Source: Haemaphysalis longicornis (Eukaryota; Arthropoda; Arachnida; Ixodida; Ixodidae). Taken from it: 64,000 bases of DNA. A model generated the notes under the pieces. It had not been told where the DNA came from. It made no database searches and saw only the letters and a program-made list of their open reading frames with translations. This document shows, piece by piece, positions 12,190-24,585 of the stretch (its first letter is position 1; every line of letters starts with the position of its first letter). The DNA is taken from positions 191,908,688 through 191,972,687 of the forward strand of contig CM023450.1 in NCBI GenBank assembly GCA_013339765.2, in the 5' to 3' direction. Made by a program: the position numbers and the translations under genes.

Positions 12190-13300
12190 TGCTACTTAGA
12201 AAAAACAGCGCCAAAAACGATAAGACAGGGAGTAAAGAGGAACACTGCCCTGAACTGCCAACTGAGTTTTATTTAGAAGAACAACAAATATATACTAGAA
12301 TCAAAAAACAAGGGAGACAGAAGGAAAATCCGTAACACAAACTCACAAAATGGAAGTTTATTGTGGAAATCAAAGCAGCCACATTTAATGCGTCGCTCAT
12401 GATCCTAGGTATTTTATCCCCCTGGCGTACAACTCGGTAGAGGAGTGCTCACGCACCTATCTCCAATTGTGGATAACGAAAGCCTCGTGTATCACCCTCG
12501 TGCGCTGCTCACCGATACCGATTCAAGATGACGGGGCTATCAAATGCTGGTGGGGATAGCTGATTGCTGACACTTTGCACAGTGTGCAGCTAGATTGCTC
12601 CCAGTGCCTAGCTCGTACAGTGTTTGCGTGCCCCCTGAGTCGGTCGTTAATGCAGCGGCCGGTTCACCTTCATAGCTTTTGCCCCCGAGAGCTTAATCTT
12701 ATACACCATACCTTATACAGTCCCTGAAGCGATTGGCATGTTTCTTGCTGCATTTTGTGCTGTTTACGGACCCCGCATTCACCCGGGCAGCACATAACCG
12801 CTACGTTTTCAAAGGAGCTGAAAAAACAACAGGCATGCCCGCGCGACCACCCGCCTTCCTCATCCGATGGGACACGCTATAGACATACGGTATCAGCGCA
12901 ATTTTTGGGGTCCCTTCTCACTTGTGCATGGTGTGCGCTGCTTGTGGGTTTGCGAATTCAAAGTTTCCGCTAGCGAGCTGAGCAGCTCCGCGGAAAACCT
13001 TCATCATCAGTCTTGCAATCTGGTCCTCAAAGCTGTCCCTGTACACCATGAGGGCACGACCTCTCCAATTCATTCAGCATGCCGCAAAAGTAATGCCATG
13101 CTTCACTGACTTCGAATTGGCTGATGTGTACGGCAGCAGGCTCTTCTTAGAACGAGGCGAATATTTCCAGCAAACATGATCATGCCGAAAATACAACACT
13201 AGATCAAAAAACCTAAGGCTGTTTTCCGATGGAAACTCATACGTTAAGGTGAAGTCGCGAAGGGTGCTCTCGATGGTGGTGATTATGTCGCATGACAGCC
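12190..13300 (-). mobile_element. Penelope-like element fragment, left arm (copy A)
   Basis: Minus-strand remnants show the region after the RT core (FPSENSLRFFDLVLYF and DHVCWKYSPRSKKSLLP, about 13245-13130), a linker, and then GIY-YIG nuclease sequence down to about 12400. An A+T-rich 3' UTR follows, with an ATAAAAC-type signal near 12270. The RT palm is missing and frameshifts are frequent, so it is dead. It forms an inverted repeat with the plus-strand fragment at 13315-14200. The arms match from about 12190-13115 against 13315-14200, leaving a 200-bp spacer that belongs to the longer left arm. Identification rests on the GIY-YIG motif, which is clearest in copy B. Confidence 0.8.
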
Positions 13301-13314
13301 CTCGTGACCCGGCT

Positions 13315-14200
13315 GGTTTTGTCAGTGAAGCGTGGAATTGCGCTCTCGGTAATGCTGAATGCATTAGAGAGGTGTGCCCTCATGGTGTACAGGACAGCTT
13401 TGAGTACCGATGCAGGTTTTCCGTGCGAGCTGCTCAGCGCGCTAGCGCAGACTTTGATGTCGCGAACCCGCAACCAACGCACGCCATGCACAAAGGAACA
13501 GGGGTCCCAAGATTGCGGGTATACCGTATGTCTATAGCGTGTCCCATAGGATTAAGAAGGCGGGTAGTCGCGCGGGCGTGCGTGTTGTTTTTTCGGCTCC
13601 CAGAAAACAGCGGTATTTGCGGCGAGGTGAATTCGGGGTTGGTAAACAGCAAAATATGCAGCAAGAAACATGCCAATCGCTTCAGGTAGTGTATAGAAGG
13701 TGTGGTGTGGTGTGGTGTGTAAGATTGAGCTCTCCGCCGCTGATTAACGACCGGCAGAGGAGCACGCAAACAGGGCAGGGACAGGCACTGGCAGCAATCT
13801 ACCTGCACACTGTGCACACTGCCAGCAATGCCAGTTATCTCCACCAGCATTTGATTGTACCGTCATCTTGAAGCGGTACCGTGAGCAGCGAACGAGGGAA
13901 ATCCACGAGGCTTTCGTTATCCACAAAATTGGAGATAGGTGCGTGAGCACACCCTCTATCGAGTTGTACGACGGGAGATAAAATACCTAGGATCATGATC
14001 GAACGCATTACACGTGGCTGCTTTCATTTACACAATCAACTTCCATTTGTGAGTTTGGTGTTAAGATTTACTTTTTCTCTTCCTTGTTTTGATTCTAGTA
14101 TATAATCGTTGTTCTTCTAAATAAAACTCACTTGCAGTTCAGCGCAATGTTGTCTTTACTCCCTGTTGTATCGTTTTTTGGCGCTGTTTTTCAAGTCGCA
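13315..14200 (+). mobile_element. Penelope-like element fragment, right arm (copy A)
   Basis: Plus-strand coding remnants start at SVKRGIA (13320) and run through an alpha-helical linker to the GIY-YIG region. The C-terminal nuclease segment is open at about 13830-13970, with LKRYREQRTREIHEAFVIH and VSTPSIELYD, including the conserved Glu of the REIHEAF motif. Stops occur upstream. The 3' UTR contains AATAAAAC near 14119. It lies head-to-head with the left arm, the 3' ends facing outward. A GTGTG microsatellite (13699-13722) interrupts the linker before the GIY-YIG core. Confidence 0.82.
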
Positions 14201-17200
14201 CACTCATTCCTCAATGGTAGGAGAAACGCCTCTGGCATAAACTCCGAAGAGAATCTACAACCTTCTGAGCCTTTCTGCATAACAGCCGAGAGAATCTATG
14301 CAGAGCCATAGAATCTGCGGGCGATTCATTAAGTATTACGATGTATGTAATGCCCCTACGCTTCGACAAACTAACTGTATCTCACTTACAGGACAAAGAA
14401 ATTCAGCGCTGGTGTCACCACTCGCTGGAACAAGATATCGAGGAGAAATAACAGTGATGAGAGTGGATACTAAAGAAGGGGCAAAAATTGGGAATACGAA
14501 TTAGCGGTTTGAACAGACTTTTCGAAGTTTTCTACTCGCGTAATAATTGGGAAGTTCTAGGCGTGTAATATACGAAGTGTTCTGCTCTCCCCCGCTTCTG
14601 AATAACGCATGCTGTTAATTTTACCCCTCAGTGTATTTTCTGCAACTTTGTTCTTGTGCGTAGGAGGGCCACCTGTGTTGGTAGTTGTGACCCTAATAAG
14701 CAGATGACCCTTCTCGATCGCATAAATTATTAAGCGCGAACAGAAGCATCAGCAACACTAGCTAGGTACGCCCGACGAAAACTTTGCTTTGCCGCGGCGT
14801 ATTCTCATCTCCGTTTTCTCTACCTCTTCAGTTGCACCTCGTACCAGCAAACTAGGAGCGTATTGCATATTCATGAAAGCATTTTCACCATTGTTTGCAG
14901 CCTCAACAAAGGAACGGCGTCAACCCCGACTCGCCCTGCTTTCCAAAACAGGCTCTACACGGTTTGCTCCTCAGCGCTTTATGTGTTTATTTTTAGCCTA
15001 GTAACGGTTCTTTTAAAAGTACGCTTCGGACTCTTGTGACGTCAAAAAAGCAGTAAAATTTGTGCTTGAATTTGGGGGGATGCGGGCGGTATGCAAAGGC
15101 AACGGTAAATCCCACGCTGCAGCAGCTTGCCCCGTATGTGTAGACCCGAACTGCTTTATAAAATCAGCTTTTTTTATATATATCAAGCCTACGTGTTTTA
15201 AACATGAGCCATCTGGTGCAGAGTATTGGCTTCGACATGGGGCTCTGAATGTAGATTACGCGACCGTAGGCTAACAGGTTGATTCGAAGTTGCAGTTTCA
15301 CACATTCCTGCGCTAGAGGAGGCTGTGTTCACTTTACCGAGTCGAATCGCAATGAGAACAACAGGTCCAGCTTGAAGAATATACCGGCAGACTTTGTCAT
15401 CAAAAGTTTGTGAATGTGTACAAGGTGAACTGGTGGAAACGTTGCTTTGCCATTGAAGCTTTTACAAGGAGTAGTGGATGTGGTTGTCCTCCTTCTTGTC
15501 CTGGGTACTTCTCAGCTTCCCCCTCCAAAAGACTCCTCGATTCCTGGAGGACAGGTACTTTAAGATACAGCGTTGAAATTAGAGCTATACCACATTAAAA
15601 GTGACGCATAATGCGGCCATGGATCGTTTTTTGTGCCCATGACTTTGGATGGGAGACTGTCAGGCTTTTGCTTAGTAACCTCTTTGACATGGGTGGAAAC
15701 AAGATGCCACTAAGCCATTATTGCGAAATAAACATTATTGCGAATATCCACTCTTCTACCTTTCATTATTCAATACTCCCCGCTATGGCGATCAGAAAGA
15801 ACATTGCTTGATGGGCTCAGAGACGTGGCTTCTTTTCAGAATACGCAGCCAGTATCTGTTGTTCTGCAAACTCACCCGTTTATCCTGTTCATGCGACAAC
15901 CTTTGTTGTCGGCATGTGTTGTGTGAAGGCGGCTATGACTCGCGTTTTTCCTCTCGAGCTTAAGCGCAAGTTCCTCAATAATCACTGTTTAAAACGCTGT
16001 CGTAAAGCAATAACACGGGAGGACAATTGTGCCTGTGCCGAGCTCCAAAATGAATGGTGCAGGCATGTTCCTGGAAATGTGGTTATAAAGAAGAGGGAAG
16101 TGACCCTTAGGTTGCCGTTAGGCCGGGGTGAAGGAATAAAACTTTCAAAGCATTGTAGTATTTTTAACCTGCCTAAGTTACGCCTGGATTATGAGCCGCG
16201 CCGTGAGGAAGGGCTCAAGATTATTTTGCCGACCTGGGGAACCTTCACGTGCGCCTGATTCTTGGCACACGGGTGTTATCTATTCGCCCCCATCTGAACA
16301 GCGAGAACTTATGTTTAAGACAGGCTTTATGAGAACCATCATTTTGTCCGAAGTAAGAAACACTTCATCTTAAAGGTGTTTTATGCTTCTCACAACAAAC
16401 CTATTTGTCGAGAAATATCTGGCAAAAGAGTTGTTTCACGACCAATAAAGGTGCTCGCCAAGAAAGTCGTATTTTATTATGAACAGTTTATCACTTAAAA
16501 ACACGAAAACCGACATCCGGCACTTACGGTACGATTTTTATCCGGATGAAAAATATCCAAACTCTACTATTCGTCCCTAAAACCATGTATTATGATGCAG
16601 CCAGAGAAAAACTTCGTTTCAGTTCGAAATGTGTGTCTTTTATGTTTCCTAATGAGAGAACTATTCCAATTACCTTGATGTTAGTAAATATTTCAGGCAC
16701 ACCAGAAGCAGCTTGAGGTAGGCGTTAAATTGTTGATGGACTGACTCAATAATGGTGGAAACCAACGTCCTGCTGTAACTCAAAACAGAGGAAAGTAATT
16801 TCAAGAAAGTGTTGAATTATTCTCCACACGCACTTTGGATACTGGCAAAAAAAGCGCTCTCAAACAATGACCTATCATCATCATTGTTTGGTAGTTTGGG
16901 TAAGAAAAGCTCCTGGAAAACGTATGTGAGGTTTGGTGGATGCTATAGGAGATGCCGAAAAGCGAGCAACCGTCACAAGAATTTTATAGTTTTTTTTTCA
17001 AAACAACTAATTATCCTACGCACAACCTTTAACCGCAGGAGACACATACCCTCTCTAAGCTTTCCTCCAGTTAGAATTTTTTGCGTGGATAGTTACACTA
17101 GAACACTGAAGGAACTCTTAACGCGCCAGACAGAACTTGTGTTATTATGGCAGAAGAGAGTATTTCGCAAATTTAAGTGAAATGCCCTACTACACAGAGG

Positions 17201-17885
17201 CAATAACTCTGCTATAGAAGCTTGTCTAAAACATTTCGAAGAATTTAGACACTTCTGGCAGGCAGAAAACATGGTTATAACACTTGCATCAGTATTTTTG
17301 CCCCAAACCCATATAATTTTTGCACGCATTTTACGCTTTTGCCGCTCATGATGCTGGGCGAGTACCACGCTTCCGTAATATTGCCACGAACCATGCTTTG
17401 GGTTTGTTTGCTTATCTTTTGTTTTTCCGACTGGCTGCGGCGGGCTTTGTTATCTGTCTTATCCGTGGGCCAAGGCAAGCGTGTTATCTCTTTTTTTTTC
17501 ATATTTTTTATGCCGCACGTGTTATCTCCTTTTATTGACAAGGCTTCCAACTAGCTTCACCAGCCTAGAATAATCTTCGTTAATCTGCGGTGTGCTGGAT
17601 ACAAGTCGACTATTCGGGAAACCCTCGCGCCGATTGATAAATGCCCGCAGAGAAGATGCCGCGGCATTCGACTCGCCGACAATTGCTTGCGCACGTCACT
17701 TTGTTGACTGCTGTTTCGCCGCCTGTGTATTTTTTGAGGGGTTAAGGGAGCACAAGTTCACTCCAAAAGACTTGCTTTCATTAAAGACAACTGCGTCGTC
17801 TTCGGCTCATGGCAATATTCGAACTTCAAACTACCGTTCGTCTACTTAGGCCGCTTGGGTAATATTCCACGTCCACGCGGTCAGT
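14201..17885. other. Duplicated non-coding stretch, no gene recognised (copy A)
   Basis: The stretch matches 56540-60110 of copy B almost end to end, so it is an old part of the duplicated block. Reading frames here are not conserved between the two copies: frames open in B at 57387-57968 and 59535-60107 are broken in A. That argues against a protein-coding gene. No tRNA, TIR or LTR was found. Confidence 0.55.
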
Positions 17886-19752
17886 GTAACGCTTAAATAA
17901 AGAGAGACCGTTATTCCCTTTTATATGAGCGTTTATTTTGCAGCAGGGCCTATATATAGGGGTATGAGGTGATGACGAAAGGTAAGCTGACGAACATGAA
18001 AATCTTCGCTTCGCGGATGAAGTCAAGGAGTGAACGATGACGGCGTCCATGTATTCATGTGGCGTATGCGGAGGCGTCGTCTACGCGGAGGCCCGTCGCC
18101 GCGAGGTGCCGCAGTCTCTTCGTCCTCAAGGGGAGGCAGGGTCACAGCAAGTGGTGGACGTCGGTGATTCCGCGGCTGTGGTGGCAAACTGGGCAACTAG
18201 GGTTTGTAAATATATCTCGGAATGGAGGCCATTGGCGGGTCGCGGTGGTAGTTAAGGCCACCCCCACCCGAACCCTCCTTAGCGCAACCTCCTCGCAATG
18301 GGTAAAGCCCGGGGGGAGGGTGGCAGCACACGGTGGAATGAGAGCACGTGTGCGGCGTCGGGGGTGTTCTTTTCTCGTCACCAGATAAGTGGCATCATCC
18401 AACTCTAACGGGGAAGTAGGAGATGGAAGGGAGGCAACCAGTCGGGCTGCTACGTCTGCCTTCCAGTGTCTGCGAGTAGGTCACTGGGAACTCATTCAAT
18501 CAGAATCTTGTGAGCGATTCCTGCCGCAAGTTGGTGAATACTCTGAACTAGCACAGGATTAAGACTAACTAACCGTAATAAGCGGACTGCTTGAAGCCCA
18601 TCGGTACGAACGTGCCCCGGGCAGCAAAGTGATTCCGGTTGCAGCCTTCAGAGCCTCTCTAATGGCCACAAGTTCCTCACAGAACGATGATGGAGGTACT
18701 GAGGCCTGGACGTCTTGCTGAGGGCTGGATGGCTATTGCAATGAATGGGAGTGGCATTTACAGTATCTTGCACACTGGTGTCGTTATATAATATGGTGGA
18801 GCCGGGTGGAAGGTGGCTATCCATGTAAGCGATGCGTTGATTGAGGGCAGACGCCGAAACGTTGGAATCTTGGCGACGATATCAGTTTGTTGTCACTTAA
18901 TTGCACGAATTGCCGCGGGGGAAGCACTCGCTGCGGTAGGGCTGGTAGCGCATTACAGACTGCGTAAGCTAATATTGCTAGCGCCGAATCACACAGTGCA
19001 ACCTTCAATTTTCGTGATTCGCGAAGCTGAACAAGTTCATCCAACGTGTTGACGTGTTGAGTAGGGCTGTTTTTCTGGAGTGCAACTATAGGAGTGATGC
19101 GTGGAAGCGCAGTAATTGCTGTCATAGCCTCTCTGTAATTGCTTCCAGTCGATCCCACTGTCAAATGATCGAACTGAGCAAAGTACACCAAGCACGTTTG
19201 GAAAACTGGTCTCCGTATTTGTCGCGCCGCGTGTGAGCTTGCTTCACCAGCTTTAGGAGCAGTACGGCGTACTAGTGATAGCGTTTGAGCAGCTTGGTGT
19301 TTAGTTTAAGCAAGCTCAGCTGTCGCTGTTCATGACTGGTGTATCATCAATCCCAGGACTTTGATTGTTGGGCTCTCTTGCAGTGGTTTCCCAGCCAGTT
19401 CCTTTCGGTGGCCCCAGTGGTTGACAACGGATGTGTCTGTTGTTTTACTCGTTGAAAGCTGAAGGCCCACCGAAGAGGCAAAGGCTGCGGGGATTTCCAG
19501 GGCTGATTGCAGGGAACTCTCTTGAGTTTTCAGGTCACGGTGATTGCTCCACACGGTGATGTCATCGGCGTAAATAGAAAATTTAACATCCGGTACATCA
19601 TGATGGAGCAATGCCAGTGGAATCAAGGGCATAATAAACAAGGTCGACGTGAATACCGATCCTTGGGGCACACCAATTACAGGACCGAAGGACCCAACAG
19701 GTTCTCCGTGAAGGCGTATGGCAAATGTCCTGTCATGAAGGAATGATGGGAC

Positions 19753-19880
19753 TGTTGAGAAATAAGAAGTGTGGCAGGGGGCGAATAGGAAAGAGGAAGA
19801 GGAGGATGGGGGTGCGCACGGCCTAGCTAATTGACTCGATCACCACATCGGAAGCCAGACGCTGGCCTTCTTTCGCTACA
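19753..19880 (+). repeat. Putative 5' LTR (about 128 bp)
   Basis: Begins TGTTGAG and ends CTACA just upstream of the primer-binding site. It is shorter than usual BEL/Pao LTRs, so the true LTR may be truncated or have internal deletions. The left edge coincides with the point where homology with copy B stops. Confidence 0.5.
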
Positions 19881-19887
19881 CATTTTC

Positions 19888-19905
19888 TGGTGCCGAAACC
19901 CGGGA
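19888..19905 (+). promoter_or_regulatory. tRNA-Phe primer-binding site
   Basis: TGGTGCCGAAACCCGGGA is the exact complement of the last 18 nt, including CCA, of the eukaryotic cytosolic tRNA-Phe 3' end. This is where minus-strand DNA synthesis of an LTR retrotransposon is primed. It lies 7 nt after the putative LTR end. Confidence 0.85.
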
Positions 19906-20092
19906 ACCGGCACACGAGGGAATCTACGTTCGACGGCGCAGCGGCTCCGAGGCACGCGAGGCTTGGATACCTTCGTACTGCTTTATTCTGGAAGCCTTGC
20001 CCTCGGCCGCCGCCCCTTTCGGCTCGTGCCCAAGCCCGCCCTTGTCCTTTTGGTATTCGCAACCCCAGCGTCTTGCTTCATCGACTGGTGCC

Positions 20093-20275
20093 ATGGACGC
20101 ACTTCGTATTCGCCGAGATGTCCTGCGAGCGACCATCTCCGGGACCATGACAGTCCTCGACGCCTTGCTGCGAGCCAGGCAGCAACGGCCCTTGACAGAC
20201 AAAATGTCCTCGACGTTATTTTGCATGACCAGGTGAGCCTTCACCAACTCGACGCTCAAGTTCGGAGAACCTGAA
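20093..20275 (+). pseudogene. BEL/Pao Gag N-terminus remnant
   Basis: From ATG at 20093 the frame reads MDALRIRRDVLRATISGTM and then an Ala/Leu/Arg-rich helix. After a one-base shift near 20185 the helix continues as QNVLDVILHDQVSLHQLDAQV up to a stop near 20272. A short helical segment of this kind directly after the leader is usual for BEL/Pao Gag. The protein is broken and no nucleocapsid zinc knuckle was found downstream. Confidence 0.5.
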
Positions 20276-22250
20276 GGATGAAGAATTTGATGCTGACGTT
20301 TTGGAACCATCGATTACGACGAGCGTTTTGCGCCCTGAGAACGCGTGTACGCTTCTCTGCAAGCCAAGACTCTGCCGCAAGCCCCGTCCTTCAACCTCAG
20401 GCGGCCGTGTTCACCACCCGCATCGCAACCTCGACTTTTGCTCGCTCTCCAAGGAGGGCCAGCGCCAATGGTCCCGGGTGACGTGCCGCCCGTCCGGGAA
20501 ATGACTGCACGCTTGGGGAGAACAGGGACAACGGCGACGGAGGCGCTTCGGCTTTTCAGAACGCCAAGCAGGACACCAAGGTGCTGAGCCAGGAAGAGAG
20601 GCTCCAGCAACTGCGCAGTCCCGCTGCTTCCATGACTGCTGTATTGGGGAAGTCTCAAGGACACTCCGGGACCTCGGCGTCGCTGACGCGGCTATCGTTT
20701 TTGAGACAGCTCAGCAGCCGTCCGTGAATCTGCCTAGCCAACGAGACTTCTGCTTTTGAGATTTCTAAGTGGCCCCAGAATGACGCTGGTGTCACAGACG
20801 CAATTCTTATTTCGGAGATGTCAATACAGCTCTCCCACAACCCTCGCATCGACGACTCGACTTCCGGTCCGGAGACCTCTCACCGGCCTTGCCATGAGCT
20901 TGAAATCACCGATGCAACTCCCGTTTGGAGGCGTCCCTGCGACCCTGTTGCGATCGTTTCGTTGGAGACGCAGCTCTCGTTTCTGCGACATTTCAGCAGC
21001 CCTGCTACGGCTCGGCGACTGTTTCGTTGGGTCCGGCAACGAAAATGCGATTCGTGGGGAAGGTAGACCCGCTTCAGAGGATAGCGAAGCGGATGCTTCT
21101 CCGGCGCTCCGTGAGCGAGGTTCGACTCCAGAGGCGAGCAGCGCCGCTCATACTATCCCGTTGGCGACGAATCCACGCGGCGACACAGAGCGGTTGCTTC
21201 GATGGTGGTGACCCCTTCTTTGGCGAGCACAATTCCATGCTGGACCCGCCTTTCTGCTACGCTTACGCGCCCGACAAAGTAAAGTCTCCTTGTCCGCCGA
21301 TGAAACAGCATTGTTACTTCAGCGCATCGATCGATTCGTGGAGGAGTATAGCAGCGTGACTGCTGTTGTCATACGCTTTTTGGATGTCCATTGCTAGAAT
21401 GGTCCGAAAACCATGACTGCGGGTTGACGACAGAGTTCGTGTTGCCAAAACGCAAAGCCCGTCCTCCGAGCCAAGTGATGCGTGAAAGCCGATTTGCGCG
21501 GGGTGGTAATACCCATGCAGTCCAAGCCACCTCTACAAGCGAGTGGCTGGCATTTTCCGTACAAGCTCGTACACCGTCACCGTAAGTGATATTGGTCGAA
21601 GGTTTTCTAGGATCATCGCTGGCTTGCCACATTTTGGTATAGGAACGACATGCGGTGCTTTCCAGCTGTCAGGGACGACTCGACTGAGCTATACCTAATT
21701 GTTTGAACCGAGAGCTGAGCAAGCCCACCATTGCTTAAATTCTTGGAGGCTTCGTAAGGAATAGCGTCTGGACCAGGCACAGTTTTCCGCTTAGGACAGT
21801 CTATTGCCGCAAGAAATTCTGCCATCATAAACGCCATGCCAATGCCTTCGATGTCAGAAGCCAATGGAGGCTTGTCCACATGTGCAGGGAGGAATCTTGG
21901 CCAAGGCAATATATTTCGGGCAGGTTTGCACCATAGAACGAAAAAAAAAACGTTCTGGCCGCTTCCTTGGATAAGTCCTCTGGACATAGCCTAGCCGCAA
22001 AGCAAGCATGGGCAGCCTGATCCGGAGGGTGCCGTCCATGTTCCATCGTCCGGAATGTTAGCCATAGAGAGGCAGTCGAGGTCTTCGAGGAAAACCCCTT
22101 ACGCCACGTGTACCAATGACGTCGCGATAAGTCCTTTTCATATCGGGGTGCCTTCGCTGTTTGGAACTAGAAGCTGTCCCGCGCCTTTGGAAAAGCAGGG
22201 TCACGAGATGCTGCGAGATGTGCTTATTATCAAACTATGAAACCCTACCC

Positions 22251-23180
22251 AAAAAACCGTTTCGCGAATTCTTCCCAAATAGTTTTTTTACTGGACACCG
22301 AAATGTGCATTTGAAGTGTTTTTTCTTCCATATAGCTATTTAAAGCTGGTTAATAACGAAGGTTGCATTCTGGGCATCTTTGAATTCCATTACTTCAGCA
22401 AAACTTGCTGTTGGTGCTAGTTACGCAGAATAAATAGACCAAAGGGAACGATTGATGCGGTGACTAGCAAGTGGAATTTTTAATGAAGGAAATAATGTAC
22501 ACATATACAACCACTTCCACATGCCTGTACGCGCGTTCTACTCAACAAATCTCATCTATCACCAACTAGGTCTCTAGTGCCAGGAGCGAAACGGACGTAG
22601 AGCTAACGCACACTCATCTTTGCACCGGCCGGAACACCATAGAGGCGCTTTCCATGTCATGCTGGTACCATTATCTACGGACGTGAACAGAACTTCCGTC
22701 ATGTGAAAACCTTAAGTGTTGCACTTACAGCAGTGGAGCGGGAGAATGCACGATAGAGCAGTATGCTGACAAGCGCTGGTATTCCGTTACTTGAGTACGA
22801 TTGCGCAAAACGATACGGACGGGACAAAGAAGGTACAATCGCATATAAAAGCTTCAATGAAATGTATGGCGCACATGCAAGATTATATACCAAAGCAGCA
22901 ACGATTGCGCGCATGCACGATATTGTGAAAAGTCTGGAGTAAGCCCACTTGAGAAGGTGGATGAGCAGAGACACTTTATAAAATACACATCCTACTCGTG
23001 CCTACAAATTCTACATGTATTTATTTTTTTTTATTTTGGTAATGGTAGCGACTCTGCTGTGATTACTTTATGAAACTTCAAATAGTGGAGCTCTGTGCAA
23101 GCAGACAAACATGTGAATTCCGTTTACATCCGTAAAAGCTTGTGAAGCTGGAGCAGACGGGAATTTCTCAGCTTTTTATC
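22251..23180. other. Duplicated non-coding stretch, no gene recognised (copy A)
   Basis: Matches about 62980-63910 of copy B. Short ORFs only. A T-rich run at 23016-23038 precedes the SINE. Confidence 0.5.
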
Positions 23181-23415
23181 CGTCGCGATGGCTCAGTGGC
23201 TAAGGCGTTGCGCTTCTGAGCACAAGGCCGCGGGTTCGATTCCCGGGCCGTAGCGGCCGCTTTTCTGATGGAGGCGAAAAGCAAAAACGCCCGTGTGTAC
23301 GAGATTTCGGTGCACCTTAAAAATACCCAGGTGGTCAAAATTAATCCGGAGCCCTGCAGTACGGCGCGTCTCATCGCCTGCGTTGCGTCGGCGCGTTAAA
23401 GCAGACAATCAATCA
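23181..23415 (+). mobile_element. tRNA-derived SINE
   Basis: The head carries an exact Pol III A box (TGGCTCAGTGG, 23189-23199) and B box (GGTTCGATTCC, 23233-23243), and a tRNA-like fold with a TCT-type anticodon loop. After the head comes a body with GGAGGCGAAAA, then GGTGCACCTTAAA, CCCAGGTGGTC and CCGGAGCCCTGCAGTACGGC. From memory, this core is widespread in invertebrate SINEs. The tail is a CAATCAAT-type repeat at 23405-23418. The anticodon stem has a mismatch, so it is not a functional tRNA gene. A partial second copy lies at 63911-64000. Confidence 0.85.
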
Positions 23416-24585
23416 ATTCATTTCCCAGCTTTTGAAACTTGACTAGGAATTGTATAAGGAAAATGAATAGATTCTGCAGTAATTAGATAGTAGTGCTAGC
23501 AACTAGCAGCTGATTGTCATATAACCGGTTCTGGAACACTTGAAGAAGATAAGTGTCACAGCGGTTTTCGGCTGAGCATTAAAAATAAAATTGGCTTTCC
23601 TGCAGTGCCGTTTCGCGCAGGCATAACAAAAATTCACGAAATGCTGGCGTATGTCTGTCCTAAACTCAGACCATCTTGCTACGTTCGGGAGCACAAATGA
23701 AATAAAGGCTTTCTTGACGCATTCAGGTCGTGTTCTCCGCTCGAGTGCCCCAGACTCCTTGCTTGAGCTACCCTCGAGCCCCCCAGATCCCAGCTCCTTG
23801 CCAGGAAAAAATAGACCATTTAGGTGTATCTTATCTGAAGCTAACCAACCCCCTTGCTCCCCCCCGGCCCTTCTTCTCTCCCCCCCCCCCCCGGGTGACG
23901 GTTGCTCCAATAAACATTTATTCTCTCACCCTCTCAACAGGAGTGGTTATAACGGCGCGATCACGATTAGAACGATGGGCTGATTGAAACATGGTACGGG
24001 CTCCTGAAGCTCTGTATAGTCAGTAGGAATCGACGGAAGCAACGCTGTCTAACAGGGCCTTCTTTCACAAAGGGCGGTTAAGTGCGTTCTGCTGATGGAG
24101 CAGAAACATACACTGAACACTTGCTATGGACTGGTTTTCGGCACTTGTTTGTCTTAATGGCGGCGTGCCAACAGAAAATTATGTACATTTCAGCCCTTGC
24201 AAGCTTGTCAAGCAGGCCAATTTCTGTTTTAAGAACGCCGCAAAACGTCGTGCCACCGCCTAATGGATGTAAGTTTTGGTCAGTTGGTTTAGGGCAGCAT
24301 GGTGAATGGTGATTTTTTGCGGGTAATACCAAGCCAGAGGTGGCGCGGGTCCCGGCGCGCGTTTCATTATAATCGCAACCAAATTCAAGACGCACAAATG
24401 CTGGTAATACGTGCGGCAAACGCCCTAAGTTAAATGTAGCTCTCTACGCGCATAGCGTACCACATGACAAACATGGCCATGTAAAGGCAGTTTCCTCTGC
24501 TTCTGCCAATCTTGGGAGGCTTTGCACGCACATCGGCCGAAATAACCCCCCGCTCGAGAAGTGCATTAGGCGCCATTGCGAAAAC

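Larger units (their letters stand above)
19753..21340 (+). mobile_element. BEL/Pao-type LTR retrotransposon, 5' fragment
   Basis: The segment is absent from copy B, so it inserted into copy A after the duplication. It starts TGTTGAGAAATAAG, a typical LTR 5' end. About 130 bp later come TTTCGCTACA and an 18-nt primer-binding site. A Gag-like N-terminus follows at 20093, then about 1.1 kb of frameshifted sequence with no clear protease, RT or integrase. No 3' LTR is visible; the fragment ends abruptly at LINE sequence near 21340. Assignment to BEL/Pao rests on the tRNA-Phe type primer site and the Gag N-terminus style. Confidence 0.65.
17886..22250 (-). mobile_element. RNase H-bearing LINE, 5'-truncated (copy A), split by BEL/Pao insert
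   Basis: Minus-strand ORF2 remnants run leftward: RT fingers (about 21990-21640), RT palm with PQGSVFTSTL and YADDITVWSNH (19671-19560), thumb (19191-18817), an RNase H remnant with RTDGLQAV (about 18600), and a C-terminal CCHC-like segment CPVCHHSRGITDVHHLLW (about 18200-18140). The EN domain is absent, so the insertion is 5'-truncated near 22250. The palm is split between about 19752 and 21340 by an LTR-retrotransposon fragment, and about 50 bp of LINE were lost there relative to copy B. Domain order fits the I superfamily; the exact clade is not established. Confidence 0.82.
9721..23270 (+). repeat. Segmental duplication copy A (>13 kb)
   Basis: This block aligns in direct orientation with 51120-64000. 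Matching landmarks in the same order are the GCAAACATGGCCGCAATAAC start, the (TTTA)n LINE tail, the inverted Penelope pair, a 3.6-kb non-coding stretch, the minus-strand RNase H LINE and the SINE at the end. By eye the copies are about 85-90% identical with many small indels (not measured). Copy A differs by a BEL/Pao insertion (19753-21340) and by unique sequence at 11096-11960 in place of a longer LINE. The true right boundary is unknown because copy B leaves the window. Confidence 0.92.

Noticed and set aside
12190..14200. Foldback DNA transposon with long TIRs
   Set aside because: The arms carry Penelope GIY-YIG coding remnants and 3' UTRs pointing outward, and no target-site duplication was found at the outer ends. 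An inverted pair of retroelement fragments explains it better.
23181..23255. Functional tRNA-Arg(TCT) gene
   Set aside because: Anticodon stem mismatch, no terminator directly after the B arm and a conserved SINE body downstream. It is a SINE head.
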